Under the pieces are notes generated by a model that saw only the letters and a list, made by a program, of their open reading frames with translations, made no database searches and was not told the DNA's origin. From Rhizobium acidisoli (GTDB lineage Bacteria > Pseudomonadota > Alphaproteobacteria > Rhizobiales > Rhizobiaceae), in contig NZ_CP034998.1 in the NCBI RefSeq assembly GCF_002531755.2, positions 434,001 to 498,000 of the forward strand: 64,000 nt of DNA, in the 5' to 3' direction. A program made the translations under genes and the position numbers. Of the stretch, positions 16,649 to 25,073 are shown piece by piece. Position 1 is the first letter of the stretch. Every line of letters begins with the position of its first letter.

Positions 16649-18700
16649 TCATGGAGAAGCGAAAGACGTGGGACCAGCATTCGGCTGCGAACTTGCAGTT
16701 CGGTCGGATTGCCTGGCGTGTGGCAGTACTAGGAAATTGAGGAGACCGCTGCTCTGTAGGTCGGCAGTTCTCTTTTCCAAAATGTCGCCAATCAATGTCG
16801 TAAGAAATTCCGCTGTCAGATGGTTCCAGTCTGTCATAAACGGAACACCCCCGCTACTGGTGAGGCATTTCTCCTTGTCGTAATCGCAGTGAAGCTTGAT
16901 GATATCGACGTAGTTGAATGCAAGATCAGATGGGAAAAATGGCAACTGCGCTAACGGCTGGTTGGTGGGCGGATACGTCGCCAATCGCAAGCACGCAGAG
17001 GCATCAGATTTTGTCTGAAACATTAATCCTAGGCACGAGTGCAATCGGTCAAGCTGGAAGTAATTTCCAAAAATGAATATTTTCGCGTCATCCGAATGGC
17101 TTTTCATCCAGGAAAGAAGCTCAAATCTGAAGGGATTGGCTTCATATTCAAAGGGCCGATGACTGGCGAGGAAAATCGCTTTCGTTCGGCTGAGCAATGA
17201 TTTGTCGTTGATATATTTTTCAAATGGAATGCAGTACTGATCGTAACGGCTGTCGGACGAGGGAGCCTTAACAATATCGTCCTTGATCTCCACCTTGCAG
17301 TTCAAGTAACTGATTGCAACGACTTCATATCGGTCGGCATCAACGTAATTATTCAGTGCGACTGACCAGTTCCTGGCGTACGAGTCCCCAATTATGAAGA
17401 TAACGGACTTGTCAGCCCGAATGTTGCTGTTCAAGCTTTGAAAAGTGCTTTCAAGTCGCCCTTCGTTCGTCTGCGCGACAGGTGGATAGACTTGATCCAA
17501 TCTTTGAGGAAAACCGGCCATAGTGACTGCCGACACGACAGCCGCCGTGATGGTCACGACTGAGGAGCTTAGGTAGATCCAGAAGGCGCGGTTTCTCCTG
17601 GTGTAGCGAATGGGCTTTTCGATGGCGACGAAGCTGACGACCGCGACCAAGGCGGTCGCTGCAACGGCAAGAACCTTATCGCCGTTGTTGAAATCCAGGC
17701 TTGTCAGCCGCGCGAAGGCGAAGACCGGATAGTGCCACAAATATAGGGAGTAGGAGACTATTCCGGTGAGTGCCGCAGGTCGAGAAGCCAACAGGCGCCC
17801 GGCGACATCCTTATGACTGGCGAATGCAAGTACCAGACAGGTCCCAATGACCGGGATGACAGTGAGCAGCCCAGGATGAACCGTATCCTTTCTAAACAGG
17901 ATGAGGGAACCAACAACGAGGACAAGCCCGGCCGCCGCGAGCAGCGGCCGAGGGCGCGCACGTCCACGTCTCACCTCGTAATAGGCGAGAAGTGTTCCGG
18001 CCAGAAGTTCCCAGGCCCGGGTGAAAGGCGAGTAGAAGGCCTGTTGCTGATCATACCGTACCGTGAGGACACAGAATACGAAGCTTAAAGTTGCCATGAG
18101 CAACACGCACGGCAAAAACTTTGATTTCAAATATCGGCGCGTAATCAGCAATAAGAGCGGAAAGCCGATATAAAATTGCTCTTCGACGCTCAACGACCAG
18201 GTGTGAAGAAAAGGCTTGAGAAGGGTATCCGGCTCCCCGTACTGGGCCGTTGTAAAATAAAAATAGATATTCGATCCAAATAGCAGCGAAGAACCTATTG
18301 AATTCGCGTAATCCAGGAGTTCTGAGGGTAATAAAAGGTAGTAGGCGAAGGGCATTGTCGCGAAAACGACGGCGAACAATGCAGGCAGAATTCTCCGCGC
18401 GCGCCGCGTATAGAATTTAAGGTAATCAATGCGCCCAGTTGCTTCGATTTCTGTCAGCAAAATTTGGGAAATCAGGAAGCCGCTGATCACAAAAAATACA
18501 TCGACGCCGATGTATCCACCCTCAAGCAGCGTGTGGCCGGCAAGCGTGAACTCGGCGTGATAAAGAATAACCGCGATCACCGATATGGCCCTTAAGCCAT
18601 CGATCTCTGGTCGGTAAACCTTCAATGCTAGCGCCTGCCTTCGGTATCGAGAGGGTAAGGTTGTCGCGCGCAAGGGTGGCGCCTTTGGGCTGCCTACCAC
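16649..18700 (-). CDS. OafA/YrhL-type acyltransferase with C-terminal SGNH domain
   Basis: A 683-residue integral membrane O-acyltransferase. The acyltransferase-3 domain opens with YRPEIDGLRAISVI and the catalytic His of ILYHAEF (residue 48), then FFVISGFLIS and roughly ten hydrophobic helices to about residue 400. The C-terminal periplasmic part is an SGNH/GDSL-like domain with FIIGDSYARNW (about 430) and a terminal DWNHLT (about 636) giving the Asp-His pair. Such fusions O-acetylate lipopolysaccharide or exopolysaccharide at the periplasmic face. The GTG at 18700 is the longest start; TTG at 18625 (658 residues) would fit the family N-terminus better. The gene is clearly more AT-rich than the backbone, suggesting transfer. 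Confidence 0.88.
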   Translation of the reverse strand: MVGSPKAPPLRATTLPSRYRRQALALKVYRPEIDGLRAISVIAVILYHAEFTLAGHTLLEGGYIGVDVFFVISGFLISQILLTEIEATGRIDYLKFYTRRARRILPALFAVVFATMPFAYYLLLPSELLDYANSIGSSLLFGSNIYFYFTTAQYGEPDTLLKPFLHTWSLSVEEQFYIGFPLLLLITRRYLKSKFLPCVLLMATLSFVFCVLTVRYDQQQAFYSPFTRAWELLAGTLLAYYEVRRGRARPRPLLAAAGLVLVVGSLILFRKDTVHPGLLTVIPVIGTCLVLAFASHKDVAGRLLASRPAALTGIVSYSLYLWHYPVFAFARLTSLDFNNGDKVLAVAATALVAVVSFVAIEKPIRYTRRNRAFWIYLSSSVVTITAAVVSAVTMAGFPQRLDQVYPPVAQTNEGRLESTFQSLNSNIRADKSVIFIIGDSYARNWSVALNNYVDADRYEVVAISYLNCKVEIKDDIVKAPSSDSRYDQYCIPFEKYINDKSLLSRTKAIFLASHRPFEYEANPFRFELLSWMKSHSDDAKIFIFGNYFQLDRLHSCLGLMFQTKSDASACLRLATYPPTNQPLAQLPFFPSDLAFNYVDIIKLHCDYDKEKCLTSSGGVPFMTDWNHLTAEFLTTLIGDILEKRTADLQSSGLLNFLVLPHARQSDRTASSQPNAGPTSFASP

Positions 18701-19008
18701 AGAGATCTTGGAGAGAGAACAGTATGGCCCGATAAAAGATTTGTGGGCGGGGCCGATTTCAATCTTTATCTTCTACGCTGTTGTAAATCAGCATGGGACG
18801 GCGTCCGCTAAAATCCAAGACGTTCCAGCAGACAGGAGGGGGCGGCGAAAACCATATCTGGCGCGCAAGCTTCATGGATTGCGACCTGGATATTTCGATG
18901 ACGAGACATGCACGCTCAAGCCACCGCCGAACCCTTTCGGCTCAAAACTGTTGCCTATGTCTCAGGAACAACCGCAATTCATGTGTCCAGAACGGACGCA
19001 AAATCGTT
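18701..19008. other. Gap between acyltransferase and tRNA-Gln
   Basis: About 308 bases upstream of the acyltransferase and at the 3' side of tRNA-Gln. Open frames here run across the tRNA or lack ribosome-binding sites and recognisable protein features, so I call no gene. It may contain the acyltransferase promoter and the tRNA 3' trailer. No integrase remnant was recognised. Confidence 0.4.
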
Positions 19009-19082
19009 TGGCTGGGGAACCTGGACTCGAACCAAGATTAACGGAGTCAGAGTCCGTCGTTCTACCATTGAACTATTCCCCA
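19009..19082 (-). tRNA. tRNA-Gln (CUG anticodon)
   Basis: A 74-base tRNA read on the minus strand. The 7-bp acceptor stem pairs TGGGGAA with TTCCCCA; the D arm is GTTC/GAAC. The anticodon stem ACGGA/TCCGT encloses the loop CTCTGAC, giving anticodon CTG, which reads CAG (Gln). The T arm is CTTGG-TTCGAGT-CCAGG. The discriminator is G and CCA is encoded (19009-19011 on the plus strand as TGG). All arms pair. Its 3' end faces the polysaccharide cluster. Confidence 0.96.
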
Positions 19083-19326
19083 GCAGTCGCCGCCGAAGCA
19101 TGGCTTGGCTGCTGTGCGGCGCTTATAACCAAAAGCGGGCGGATTGCAAATACCCGTTTTGAAAAAATTCGGTGCTGTCGCGACGCGGTGAAACGATCCC
19201 CAAATCCCTCTCCCAAAAAAGAATTTGGTGATTTTGGCGGGCGCTGATATTCTTGCCGCAACGCAAAAATCGAACGAGCGCCTGCTGCATACCTCAGGGA
19301 GTTGCGCGGCGCGGTGGAAAAACAAC

Positions 19327-20889
19327 GTGGAAGACCCCGAAGGCGGCGCGAAGCCGCAATTTGACGGGGCGTCGGCGGCAGGGCGCAAGGACGGCAAGAA
19401 GTCCAGGCGCCGCAAGGGCAAGCGTGGCGGGCAATCCCGCAACGCGGCTCATCCCGCTTCGCATGAGCTTTCCGGCAATGCCGGGCAGTCTGCGCGCCCG
19501 ATGGAAGATGCGGCCGGAAATCCGGCCCGCAAGCGAAAGCGTCGCCGCCGTGGCGGCCAAGGTGCTGCGCAGGACGGTTCATCTCATCCCCAAGCGATGG
19601 AACAGGCGAGAGCGGCTGGCAATGCCGCCCGGGCCGAAGGCGAGCAGACGCCGAGCCGGCGCAACCGCCGCAAACATCGCGGCAAGCGCGGTCTGCAGGG
19701 CCGGCCGCTGACGGCGGCAAAACCTTCCCCGCCGCAGCAGGAAAGCCGCGCCGAAGAGACGGTGCAGCGCGCCGAGCCGCGCGAGGCGCAGAACAGCGCA
19801 AATGCCGGCCGCAGGGGACGTCAGGATGGCCATATCAATTCCGGTTATCCAGGCGATCGCCAGGCCGGGGAATATGCGTGGCCGGACGAACTCTATGCCG
19901 CTCTCGATCTCGGCACCAACAATTGCCGTCTTCTCATCGCTCAGCCGACCCGCCCGGGCCAATTCCGCGTGGTCGACGCCTTTTCCCGCATCGTGCGCCT
20001 TGGCGAAGGCCTGGCGGCCAGCGGCCGTCTATCCGACGAGGCGATGGAAAGGGCGATCGAAGCGCTGCGGATCTGCGCCTCCAAGCTCAGAAACCGCGAG
20101 ATCCGCCGCATGCGGCTGATCGCCACCGAAGCCTGCCGCCAGGCGGTCAATGGTGAGGAGTTCCTTGCCCGCGTCGTTGCCGAAACCGGCCTCGCGCTCG
20201 AGATCATCGATCGCGAGACCGAAGCGCGGCTCGCCGTCTCCGGCTGCTCCTCGCTGGTCGGGCGCGAGACCCGCTCGGTCGTCCTCTTCGATATCGGCGG
20301 CGGTTCGTCGGAGATCGCCGTCATCCGCATCGGCGATAATCGTTTCAGTCGCCTCGCCAACCACATCACCCACTGGACCTCGCTGCCGGTCGGCGTCGTG
20401 ACGCTGTCGGAGCGTCATGGCGGTCGCGACGTCACGCCGGAAGCTTTCGAAGGCATGGTGCGGGAGGTCGGCGGCATGCTCGAAGGCTTCGATTGCCCGG
20501 AGATCGAGGTCGCCCAGACCGGCGACTTCCATCTGATCGGCACATCGGGCACCGTGACGACGCTTGCCGGCGTCCATCTCGACCTGCCGCGTTATGACCG
20601 GCGCAAGGTCGATGGCATCTGGCTGTCCGACGACGAGGTCTCCGCCATGCAGGCAAAACTGCTCTCCTGGAATTTCGAAAGCCGCGCCGCCAATCCCTGC
20701 ATCGGGCCGGATCGGGCCGATCTGGTGCTCGCCGGCTGCGCCATCCTCGAGGCGATCCGCCGCCGCTGGCCGAGCCCGCGCATGCGGGTCGCCGATCGCG
20801 GCTTGAGGGAAGGCCTGCTCACCGACATGATGGCCGATGACGGCGTGTGGCGGCGCAACCGCAACCGCCGCGGCCAGCGGGCTAGATAA
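19327..20889 (+). CDS. Ppx/GppA phosphatase with long basic N-terminal extension
   Basis: A 520-residue exopolyphosphatase/guanosine pentaphosphatase family protein. The actin-like ASKHA core starts near residue 191 with YAALDLGTNNCRLLIAQ (phosphate-1 loop), continues with EACRQA near 265 and VLFDIGGGSSEIAV near 320 (phosphate-2 loop), and ends near 510. The first 185 residues are low complexity and strongly basic, with clusters such as KSRRRKGKRGG, RKRKRRRRGG and RRNRRKHRGKRG; the C-terminus ends in another Arg-rich tail. This suggests nucleic acid or polyphosphate binding. The start is uncertain: GTG 19327 is my choice, and GTG 19225 is also open. rlmE follows 9 bases downstream, so the two are probably co-transcribed. 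Confidence 0.85.
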   Translation: MEDPEGGAKPQFDGASAAGRKDGKKSRRRKGKRGGQSRNAAHPASHELSGNAGQSARPMEDAAGNPARKRKRRRRGGQGAAQDGSSHPQAMEQARAAGNAARAEGEQTPSRRNRRKHRGKRGLQGRPLTAAKPSPPQQESRAEETVQRAEPREAQNSANAGRRGRQDGHINSGYPGDRQAGEYAWPDELYAALDLGTNNCRLLIAQPTRPGQFRVVDAFSRIVRLGEGLAASGRLSDEAMERAIEALRICASKLRNREIRRMRLIATEACRQAVNGEEFLARVVAETGLALEIIDRETEARLAVSGCSSLVGRETRSVVLFDIGGGSSEIAVIRIGDNRFSRLANHITHWTSLPVGVVTLSERHGGRDVTPEAFEGMVREVGGMLEGFDCPEIEVAQTGDFHLIGTSGTVTTLAGVHLDLPRYDRRKVDGIWLSDDEVSAMQAKLLSWNFESRAANPCIGPDRADLVLAGCAILEAIRRRWPSPRMRVADRGLREGLLTDMMADDGVWRRNRNRRGQRAR

Positions 20890-20898
20890 GGAAAAGGC

Positions 20899-21618
20899 AT
20901 GACCAAGGCACCGATCGCGGGAAACCGCACCGGCCGCAAGCTCGGCCAGCGCGTCAAGAACAAGAAGATGAAGGCCTCCTCCCGCCAATGGCTGCAGCGC
21001 CACATCAACGATCCCTATGTGCAGCGCGCTCAGCTGGAAGGCTATCGTGCCCGCGCTGCCTTCAAGCTTTTGGAGATCGACGAGAAGCACCATATCCTGC
21101 GCGGCGCCAAGCGCATCATCGATCTGGGTGCCGCACCCGGCAGCTGGTCGCAGATCGCCGCCAAGGTCACCGGCTCGACGGATGAGGACATCCGCGTGGC
21201 CGCCATCGATTTTCTCGAAATGGCCCAGTTGCCCGGCGTCAAGATCCTGCAGCTCGATTTCCTTGATCCCACTGCGCCGGAAAAGCTGCTGGAGGCGGTC
21301 GGCGGCACGCCCGATCTGGTCATCTCCGATATGGCGGCACCGACCACCGGCCACCACCGCACCGACCATTTGCGCACCATGCATCTCTGCGAAGTCGCGG
21401 CCCAATTTGCCGTCGAGGTGCTGGGGGAGGGCGGACATTTCCTCACCAAGACCTTCCAGGGCGGCACCGAGCGGGAGCTGCTCGCCATGCTGAAGCAGAA
21501 CTTCCGCCAGGTCGTCCATGTCAAACCGAACGCCTCACGCGCCGAATCGGTCGAGATGTTTTTGCTGGCCAAGGGCTTCAAGGGGCGCAAGGTCGAAGGT
21601 GACACTGAGAAAGCTTGA
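20899..21618 (+). CDS. rlmE: 23S rRNA (uridine-2'-O)-methyltransferase RlmE (FtsJ/RrmJ)
   Basis: A 239-residue FtsJ-family enzyme that 2'-O-methylates U2552 of 23S rRNA in the A-loop during 50S assembly. The SAM motif [15 protein letters not shown] is near residue 74-88, [15 protein letters not shown] near 136 carries the catalytic Asp, and LTKTFQGG near 183 the catalytic Lys. The SRAES segment near 213 holds the final Glu of the K-D-K-E tetrad. The N-terminal 25 residues are Lys/Arg rich. It follows the Ppx/GppA gene after 9 bases with an AAGGAAAAG ribosome-binding site. Confidence 0.95.
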   Translation: MTKAPIAGNRTGRKLGQRVKNKKMKASSRQWLQRHINDPYVQRAQLEGYRARAAFKLLEIDEKHHILRGAKRIIDLGAAPGSWSQIAAKVTGSTDEDIRVAAIDFLEMAQLPGVKILQLDFLDPTAPEKLLEAVGGTPDLVISDMAAPTTGHHRTDHLRTMHLCEVAAQFAVEVLGEGGHFLTKTFQGGTERELLAMLKQNFRQVVHVKPNASRAESVEMFLLAKGFKGRKVEGDTEKA

Positions 21619-21673
21619 TCTTGGGCCGGTCCGGGCCGATGATGACGGTCCAAAGAGCTGAACTGCTGATCCC

Positions 21674-22057
21674 ATGCTTCTGTACATCACGCTCGGAACC
21701 AACGACCTTTATCGCGCCGGACGGTTTTATGATGCCGTGCTGCCTCCGCTCGGCTATCGCCGCCAGCATTATTCGGAAGAGGAAATCGGCTATTCCGCCG
21801 AGAGCGATACGCGCTGCCGCTTCTGGGTGGTGACGCCGTTCAATCGCCGCCGGGCGACATCAGGCAACGGCGCCATGGTCGCGCTCGCGGCCGAAACCCG
21901 GGCGTCCGTCGATGCTTTCCATGCGGCGGCGATTGCGGCAGGCGGCGTCGATGAAGGCGGGCCGGGCCTGCGCCCCTACCACGCCCATTTTTATGCCGCT
22001 TATGTGCGCGATCTCGACGGCAACAAGCTCTCTGCCGTCTGCGAAAATCCGGAATAG
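21674..22057 (+). CDS. VOC (glyoxalase/bleomycin resistance) family protein
   Basis: A 127-residue single-domain vicinal oxygen chelate protein. LYITLGTNDLYRAGRFYDAVLPPLGY is the usual first beta-alpha-beta unit, and HAHFYAAYVRDLDGNKLSAVCE the second, where the Glu near the C-terminus is a potential metal ligand. Proteins of this size are often annotated as glyoxalase, but the substrate is unknown; many in this subgroup lack a complete metal site. It starts 55 bases after rlmE and is convergent with the MFS gene. Confidence 0.85.
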   Translation: MLLYITLGTNDLYRAGRFYDAVLPPLGYRRQHYSEEEIGYSAESDTRCRFWVVTPFNRRRATSGNGAMVALAAETRASVDAFHAAAIAAGGVDEGGPGLRPYHAHFYAAYVRDLDGNKLSAVCENPE

Positions 22058-22114
22058 GGCGACAGCGCCACAAGACTTTTTCCGGCGCGCAAGGCACGCT
22101 GTAGCACCTTGAGC

Positions 22115-23539
22115 CTATTTCACCACCGGCTGCTCGGCTTCGACAGTCGATACCGTCACCACCTTCGCGCGGTGGCCGGAAACCAGTGCGCCGGCATTGC
22201 GGTCCATTCTCACGAAGGGAATGGTGGCGATGACGGTCAGTCCGGCGATGATATAGAAGGCAAGGTGGAAATCGGCGACCTGCAGCGCTTCGCCCCGGAT
22301 ATAGATCGAGCTTTCCAGGATCGCGGCGGCGACCGCAACGCCAAGCGCCAGGCTGACTTGCTGCATCACCGAGCTCATCGATGTCGCTTGGCTCGCTTCG
22401 GCATCGTCGATATCGGCGAAGGCAAGCGCATTGACGCCGGTGAACATGAAGGAGCGGGAGAAGCCGCCGAGCAATAGTACGCCGATGATGACCAGATGCG
22501 GCGTTGCCGGCGTGAACAGGCCGGTGACGACGGTCACGAGGGTCGTCACCATGGCGGCGCAAAGCAGCGTCGTGCGGAAGCCGGCAGCGGCGAAGACCCG
22601 CTTTGCCATGAACTTGGTGGTGATCGCCCCGATGGCGCCGGCAAAGGTGATCAGGCCGGATTGAAACGGCGTCAGCCCGAAGCCCAGCTGCAGCATCAGC
22701 GGCGTCAGGAAGGGCATGGCGCCGACGCAGATGCGAAAGAGCGTGCCGCCGAGGGTCGAGGCTCGGAAGGTCGGGTTCTTGAACAGGTCGAGGTTGAGGA
22801 TCGGCGCCGGGTGGCGCTTGGCATGGCTGATGTAGAGGAAGCCGCAGATGAGGCCGATCGCGGTGGCGGTGACGCCGATGATCGGCGGCAGGGCCGGCAG
22901 GCTGACCACCGACAGGCCGAAGACGACGCCCGCGGCCGAAAACGAAGTGAGCACGAAACCGGTGAAATCAAGCTTCGGCGGCGCCGTCGCCTCGACCTCC
23001 GGCAGGAAGATCGTCGCCAGCCAGATGCCGATGATGCCGACCGGCACATTGATCAGGAAGATCCAGTGCCAGCTGAAATAGGTGGTGATGAAGCCGCCGA
23101 GCGGCGGGCCGGTGAGCGGGCCGACCAGCGCCGGGATGGTGAGCAGCGCCATGGCCGAGACCAGATCGCTACGCTTCGTCGTGCGCACCAGCACCAGACG
23201 GCCGACCGGCGTCATCATCGCCCCACCCATGCCCTGCAGGAAGCGGGCGAACACGAATTCGACGAGGTTGGACGAGACGGCGCAGAAGATCGAGCCGATG
23301 ACGAAGACCGAGATGGCAAGGCGGAAGATTTTCTTGGCGCCGAACCTGTCGGCCATCCAGCCGCTGACCGGGATGAACACCGCCAGCGCCACCATATAGG
23401 AGGTCAGCGCCAGTTTCAGCGTGATCGGCCCGACATTGAGATCCGCTGCGATCGCCGGCAGCGCGGTTGCAATGACGGTGGAGTCCATCTGTTCCATGAA
23501 AAGAGCGACGGCAAGGATCAGCGGGACGATGCGGTTCAT
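22115..23539 (-). CDS. MFS drug-efflux transporter, DHA2-like
   Basis: A 474-residue major facilitator. The N-terminus ILAVALFMEQMDSTVIATALPAIA is the helix-1 signature of the DHA2 (EmrB/QacA-like) proton-drug antiporters. The A-like loop motif GWMADRFGAKKIF lies between helices 2 and 3, and motif C appears as ALVGPLTGPPLGG. About 13-14 hydrophobic segments can be traced in the inner membrane. No fusion partner of the EmrA type and no adjacent regulator on the same strand is seen, so substrate and control are unknown. Confidence 0.88.
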   Translation of the reverse strand: MNRIVPLILAVALFMEQMDSTVIATALPAIAADLNVGPITLKLALTSYMVALAVFIPVSGWMADRFGAKKIFRLAISVFVIGSIFCAVSSNLVEFVFARFLQGMGGAMMTPVGRLVLVRTTKRSDLVSAMALLTIPALVGPLTGPPLGGFITTYFSWHWIFLINVPVGIIGIWLATIFLPEVEATAPPKLDFTGFVLTSFSAAGVVFGLSVVSLPALPPIIGVTATAIGLICGFLYISHAKRHPAPILNLDLFKNPTFRASTLGGTLFRICVGAMPFLTPLMLQLGFGLTPFQSGLITFAGAIGAITTKFMAKRVFAAAGFRTTLLCAAMVTTLVTVVTGLFTPATPHLVIIGVLLLGGFSRSFMFTGVNALAFADIDDAEASQATSMSSVMQQVSLALGVAVAAAILESSIYIRGEALQVADFHLAFYIIAGLTVIATIPFVRMDRNAGALVSGHRAKVVTVSTVEAEQPVVK

Positions 23540-23802
23540 AGGCGGGAGGCCTTGATGGCTGCGGATGGGGGCTGGGAAGGCCCGTGCTGTTTAGACCCAC
23601 TTCAGAGGCCTGCCAATGCTCAAATCCGGTTCGACGATATGTTTGCTTCACGTCTGCGTGAGACGGCTTGTCCGACAACATCGCGTGTCAACATTGACAT
23701 ATGTTTACCCTGCCGGGACAAGAAATCCGGCGGGGAATTTCATCGGCCGGAAAGGTGATCCGCAGTGCGGCGAGACACCGCACGGCGTGGAAGGATGGAC
23801 AT

Positions 23803-24795
23803 ATGGCAATTTCGTCGAGAATAAAGCGGCGCACCCTTTTTGCCGCAGGCCTTGGCCTGCTGGCGGCGCCGGTCATTTTGAGAGAGAAGGCCGAAGCGGC
23901 TGTCACTGGAGCAAGCAGAAGTATGGATATAACGCCTTTACCCGAAATCAATCAGTTCAAGCTCGGTGCCTATAAGCTCACCGTCGTCAGGGACGGGATC
24001 AATATCTCCGAAAAACCTTATGAGACCTACGGCACCAATCAGGATCCCGAAATCGTACAGGCGTTGCTGACCGCAAATTTCCTGCCGGCCGACAAGCTCC
24101 TAAACGGCTATGCGCCTGTTCTCATCGATACCGGTTCCGATCTCATTCTCGTCGATACCGGCTTTGGAGCGAGCGGTCGCGCCCGCGGGCTCGGAAAACT
24201 CGCCGAGGGCCTGAAGGCCGCGGGCTATTCGGCCGACGACGTCACCCTGGTGGCGCTCACCCATCTGCACGGCGATCATATCGGTGGCCTGATGGAAAAC
24301 GGCGCGGCGGCCTTCAAAAATGCCCGCTATGTCGTCGGCCAGGCCGAATATGATTTCTGGTCGAACAAGGCGCGCGAAGGAACGCCGGCCGAAGGCGGCC
24401 ACAAGGCGGTGCTTGCTAATGTCGCGCCGCTTGCCGAAAAGACCACCTTCATCAAGGACGGTGACAGCGTCGCGCCCGGCATGACGGCAATGCTGGCGGC
24501 CGGTCACTCGCCGGGGCATATGGTCTTCCACGTCGAATCCGACGGCAAACGCCTGGTTCTCACCGGCGATACCGCCAATCATTATATCCTCTCGCTGCTG
24601 CGCCCGGATTGGGAGGTGCGCTTCGACATGGACAAGGCGCAGGCAGCGGCCACCCGCCGCAAGGTCTTCGACATGATCGCGAGCGAGAAGATCGCCTTCC
24701 TCGGCTATCACATGCCGTTCCCGGCGGTCGGTTTTGCCGAGAAGCAGGACGGCGGCTATCGCTTCGTGCCGAAGACATATCAGTTCGACATCTGA
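23803..24795 (+). CDS. Tat-exported metallo-beta-lactamase fold hydrolase
   Basis: A 330-residue MBL-fold hydrolase. The zinc motif THLHGDHIGG puts ligands at His154, His156, Asp158 and His159; later histidines in GHSPGHMVFH and FLGYHMPFP complete the site. The N-terminus SRIKRRTLFAAGLGLLAAP has the twin-arginine followed by a hydrophobic stretch, and an EAEA-type region near residue 30 looks like the cleavage site. The protein is therefore probably periplasmic. The ATG at 23803 has AAGGAT 6 bases upstream; the frame is open to 23701 but that would bury the Tat signal. Lactonase, phosphodiesterase or other ester hydrolysis are possible. Confidence 0.85.
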   Translation: MAISSRIKRRTLFAAGLGLLAAPVILREKAEAAVTGASRSMDITPLPEINQFKLGAYKLTVVRDGINISEKPYETYGTNQDPEIVQALLTANFLPADKLLNGYAPVLIDTGSDLILVDTGFGASGRARGLGKLAEGLKAAGYSADDVTLVALTHLHGDHIGGLMENGAAAFKNARYVVGQAEYDFWSNKAREGTPAEGGHKAVLANVAPLAEKTTFIKDGDSVAPGMTAMLAAGHSPGHMVFHVESDGKRLVLTGDTANHYILSLLRPDWEVRFDMDKAQAAATRRKVFDMIASEKIAFLGYHMPFPAVGFAEKQDGGYRFVPKTYQFDI

Positions 24796-24919
24796 TAGGG
24801 AGCCGTTCCAGCAGAACTGCGCAGCGCTTTTGCCGGGAAGGGGTGAAAACAAAGGGATAGACCATCTCCACGACCCGGCGAAACCACGGCGTTGCTCCAG
24901 GCGCATGGCACCCATGACG

Positions 24920-24945
24920 AGCCCGGCGGACAGGCCGGGCTTTTT
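24920..24945 (+). terminator. Rho-independent terminator upstream of guaB
   Basis: AGCCCGGC pairs with GCCGGGCT around a short GGACAG-type loop and is followed by TTTTT (24941-24945). It lies 125 bases after the MBL gene and 128 bases before guaB. It may end the MBL transcript or a separate short RNA; guaB must have its promoter after it. Confidence 0.8.
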
Positions 24946-25073
24946 GCTATTTCCTTCCTGTCATAGACGTGTTACCAGCCCTCGCCAACTTCCAAGCAAT
25001 CCCATGCACACCGCCGGGGCGGACGATTCGTTTCCGGGCCAGGTTGCATTTTCTTAAATGAAGGAATTTGGCC

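Noticed and set aside
16513..16740. Small open frame of 75 residues after fcl
   Set aside because: It overlaps the 3' end of the acyltransferase on the other strand and shows no recognisable feature.
18708..19247. Open frame of 179 residues on the plus strand
   Set aside because: It runs through the tRNA-Gln gene and has no ribosome-binding site or family similarity.
20029..21519. Open frame of 496 residues on the minus strand
   Set aside because: It covers parts of the Ppx/GppA and rlmE genes in antisense; those two have clear catalytic motifs.
22496..23758. Open frame of 420 residues on the plus strand
   Set aside because: It is antisense to the MFS transporter, with low-complexity Arg/Asp/His composition typical of a shadow frame.
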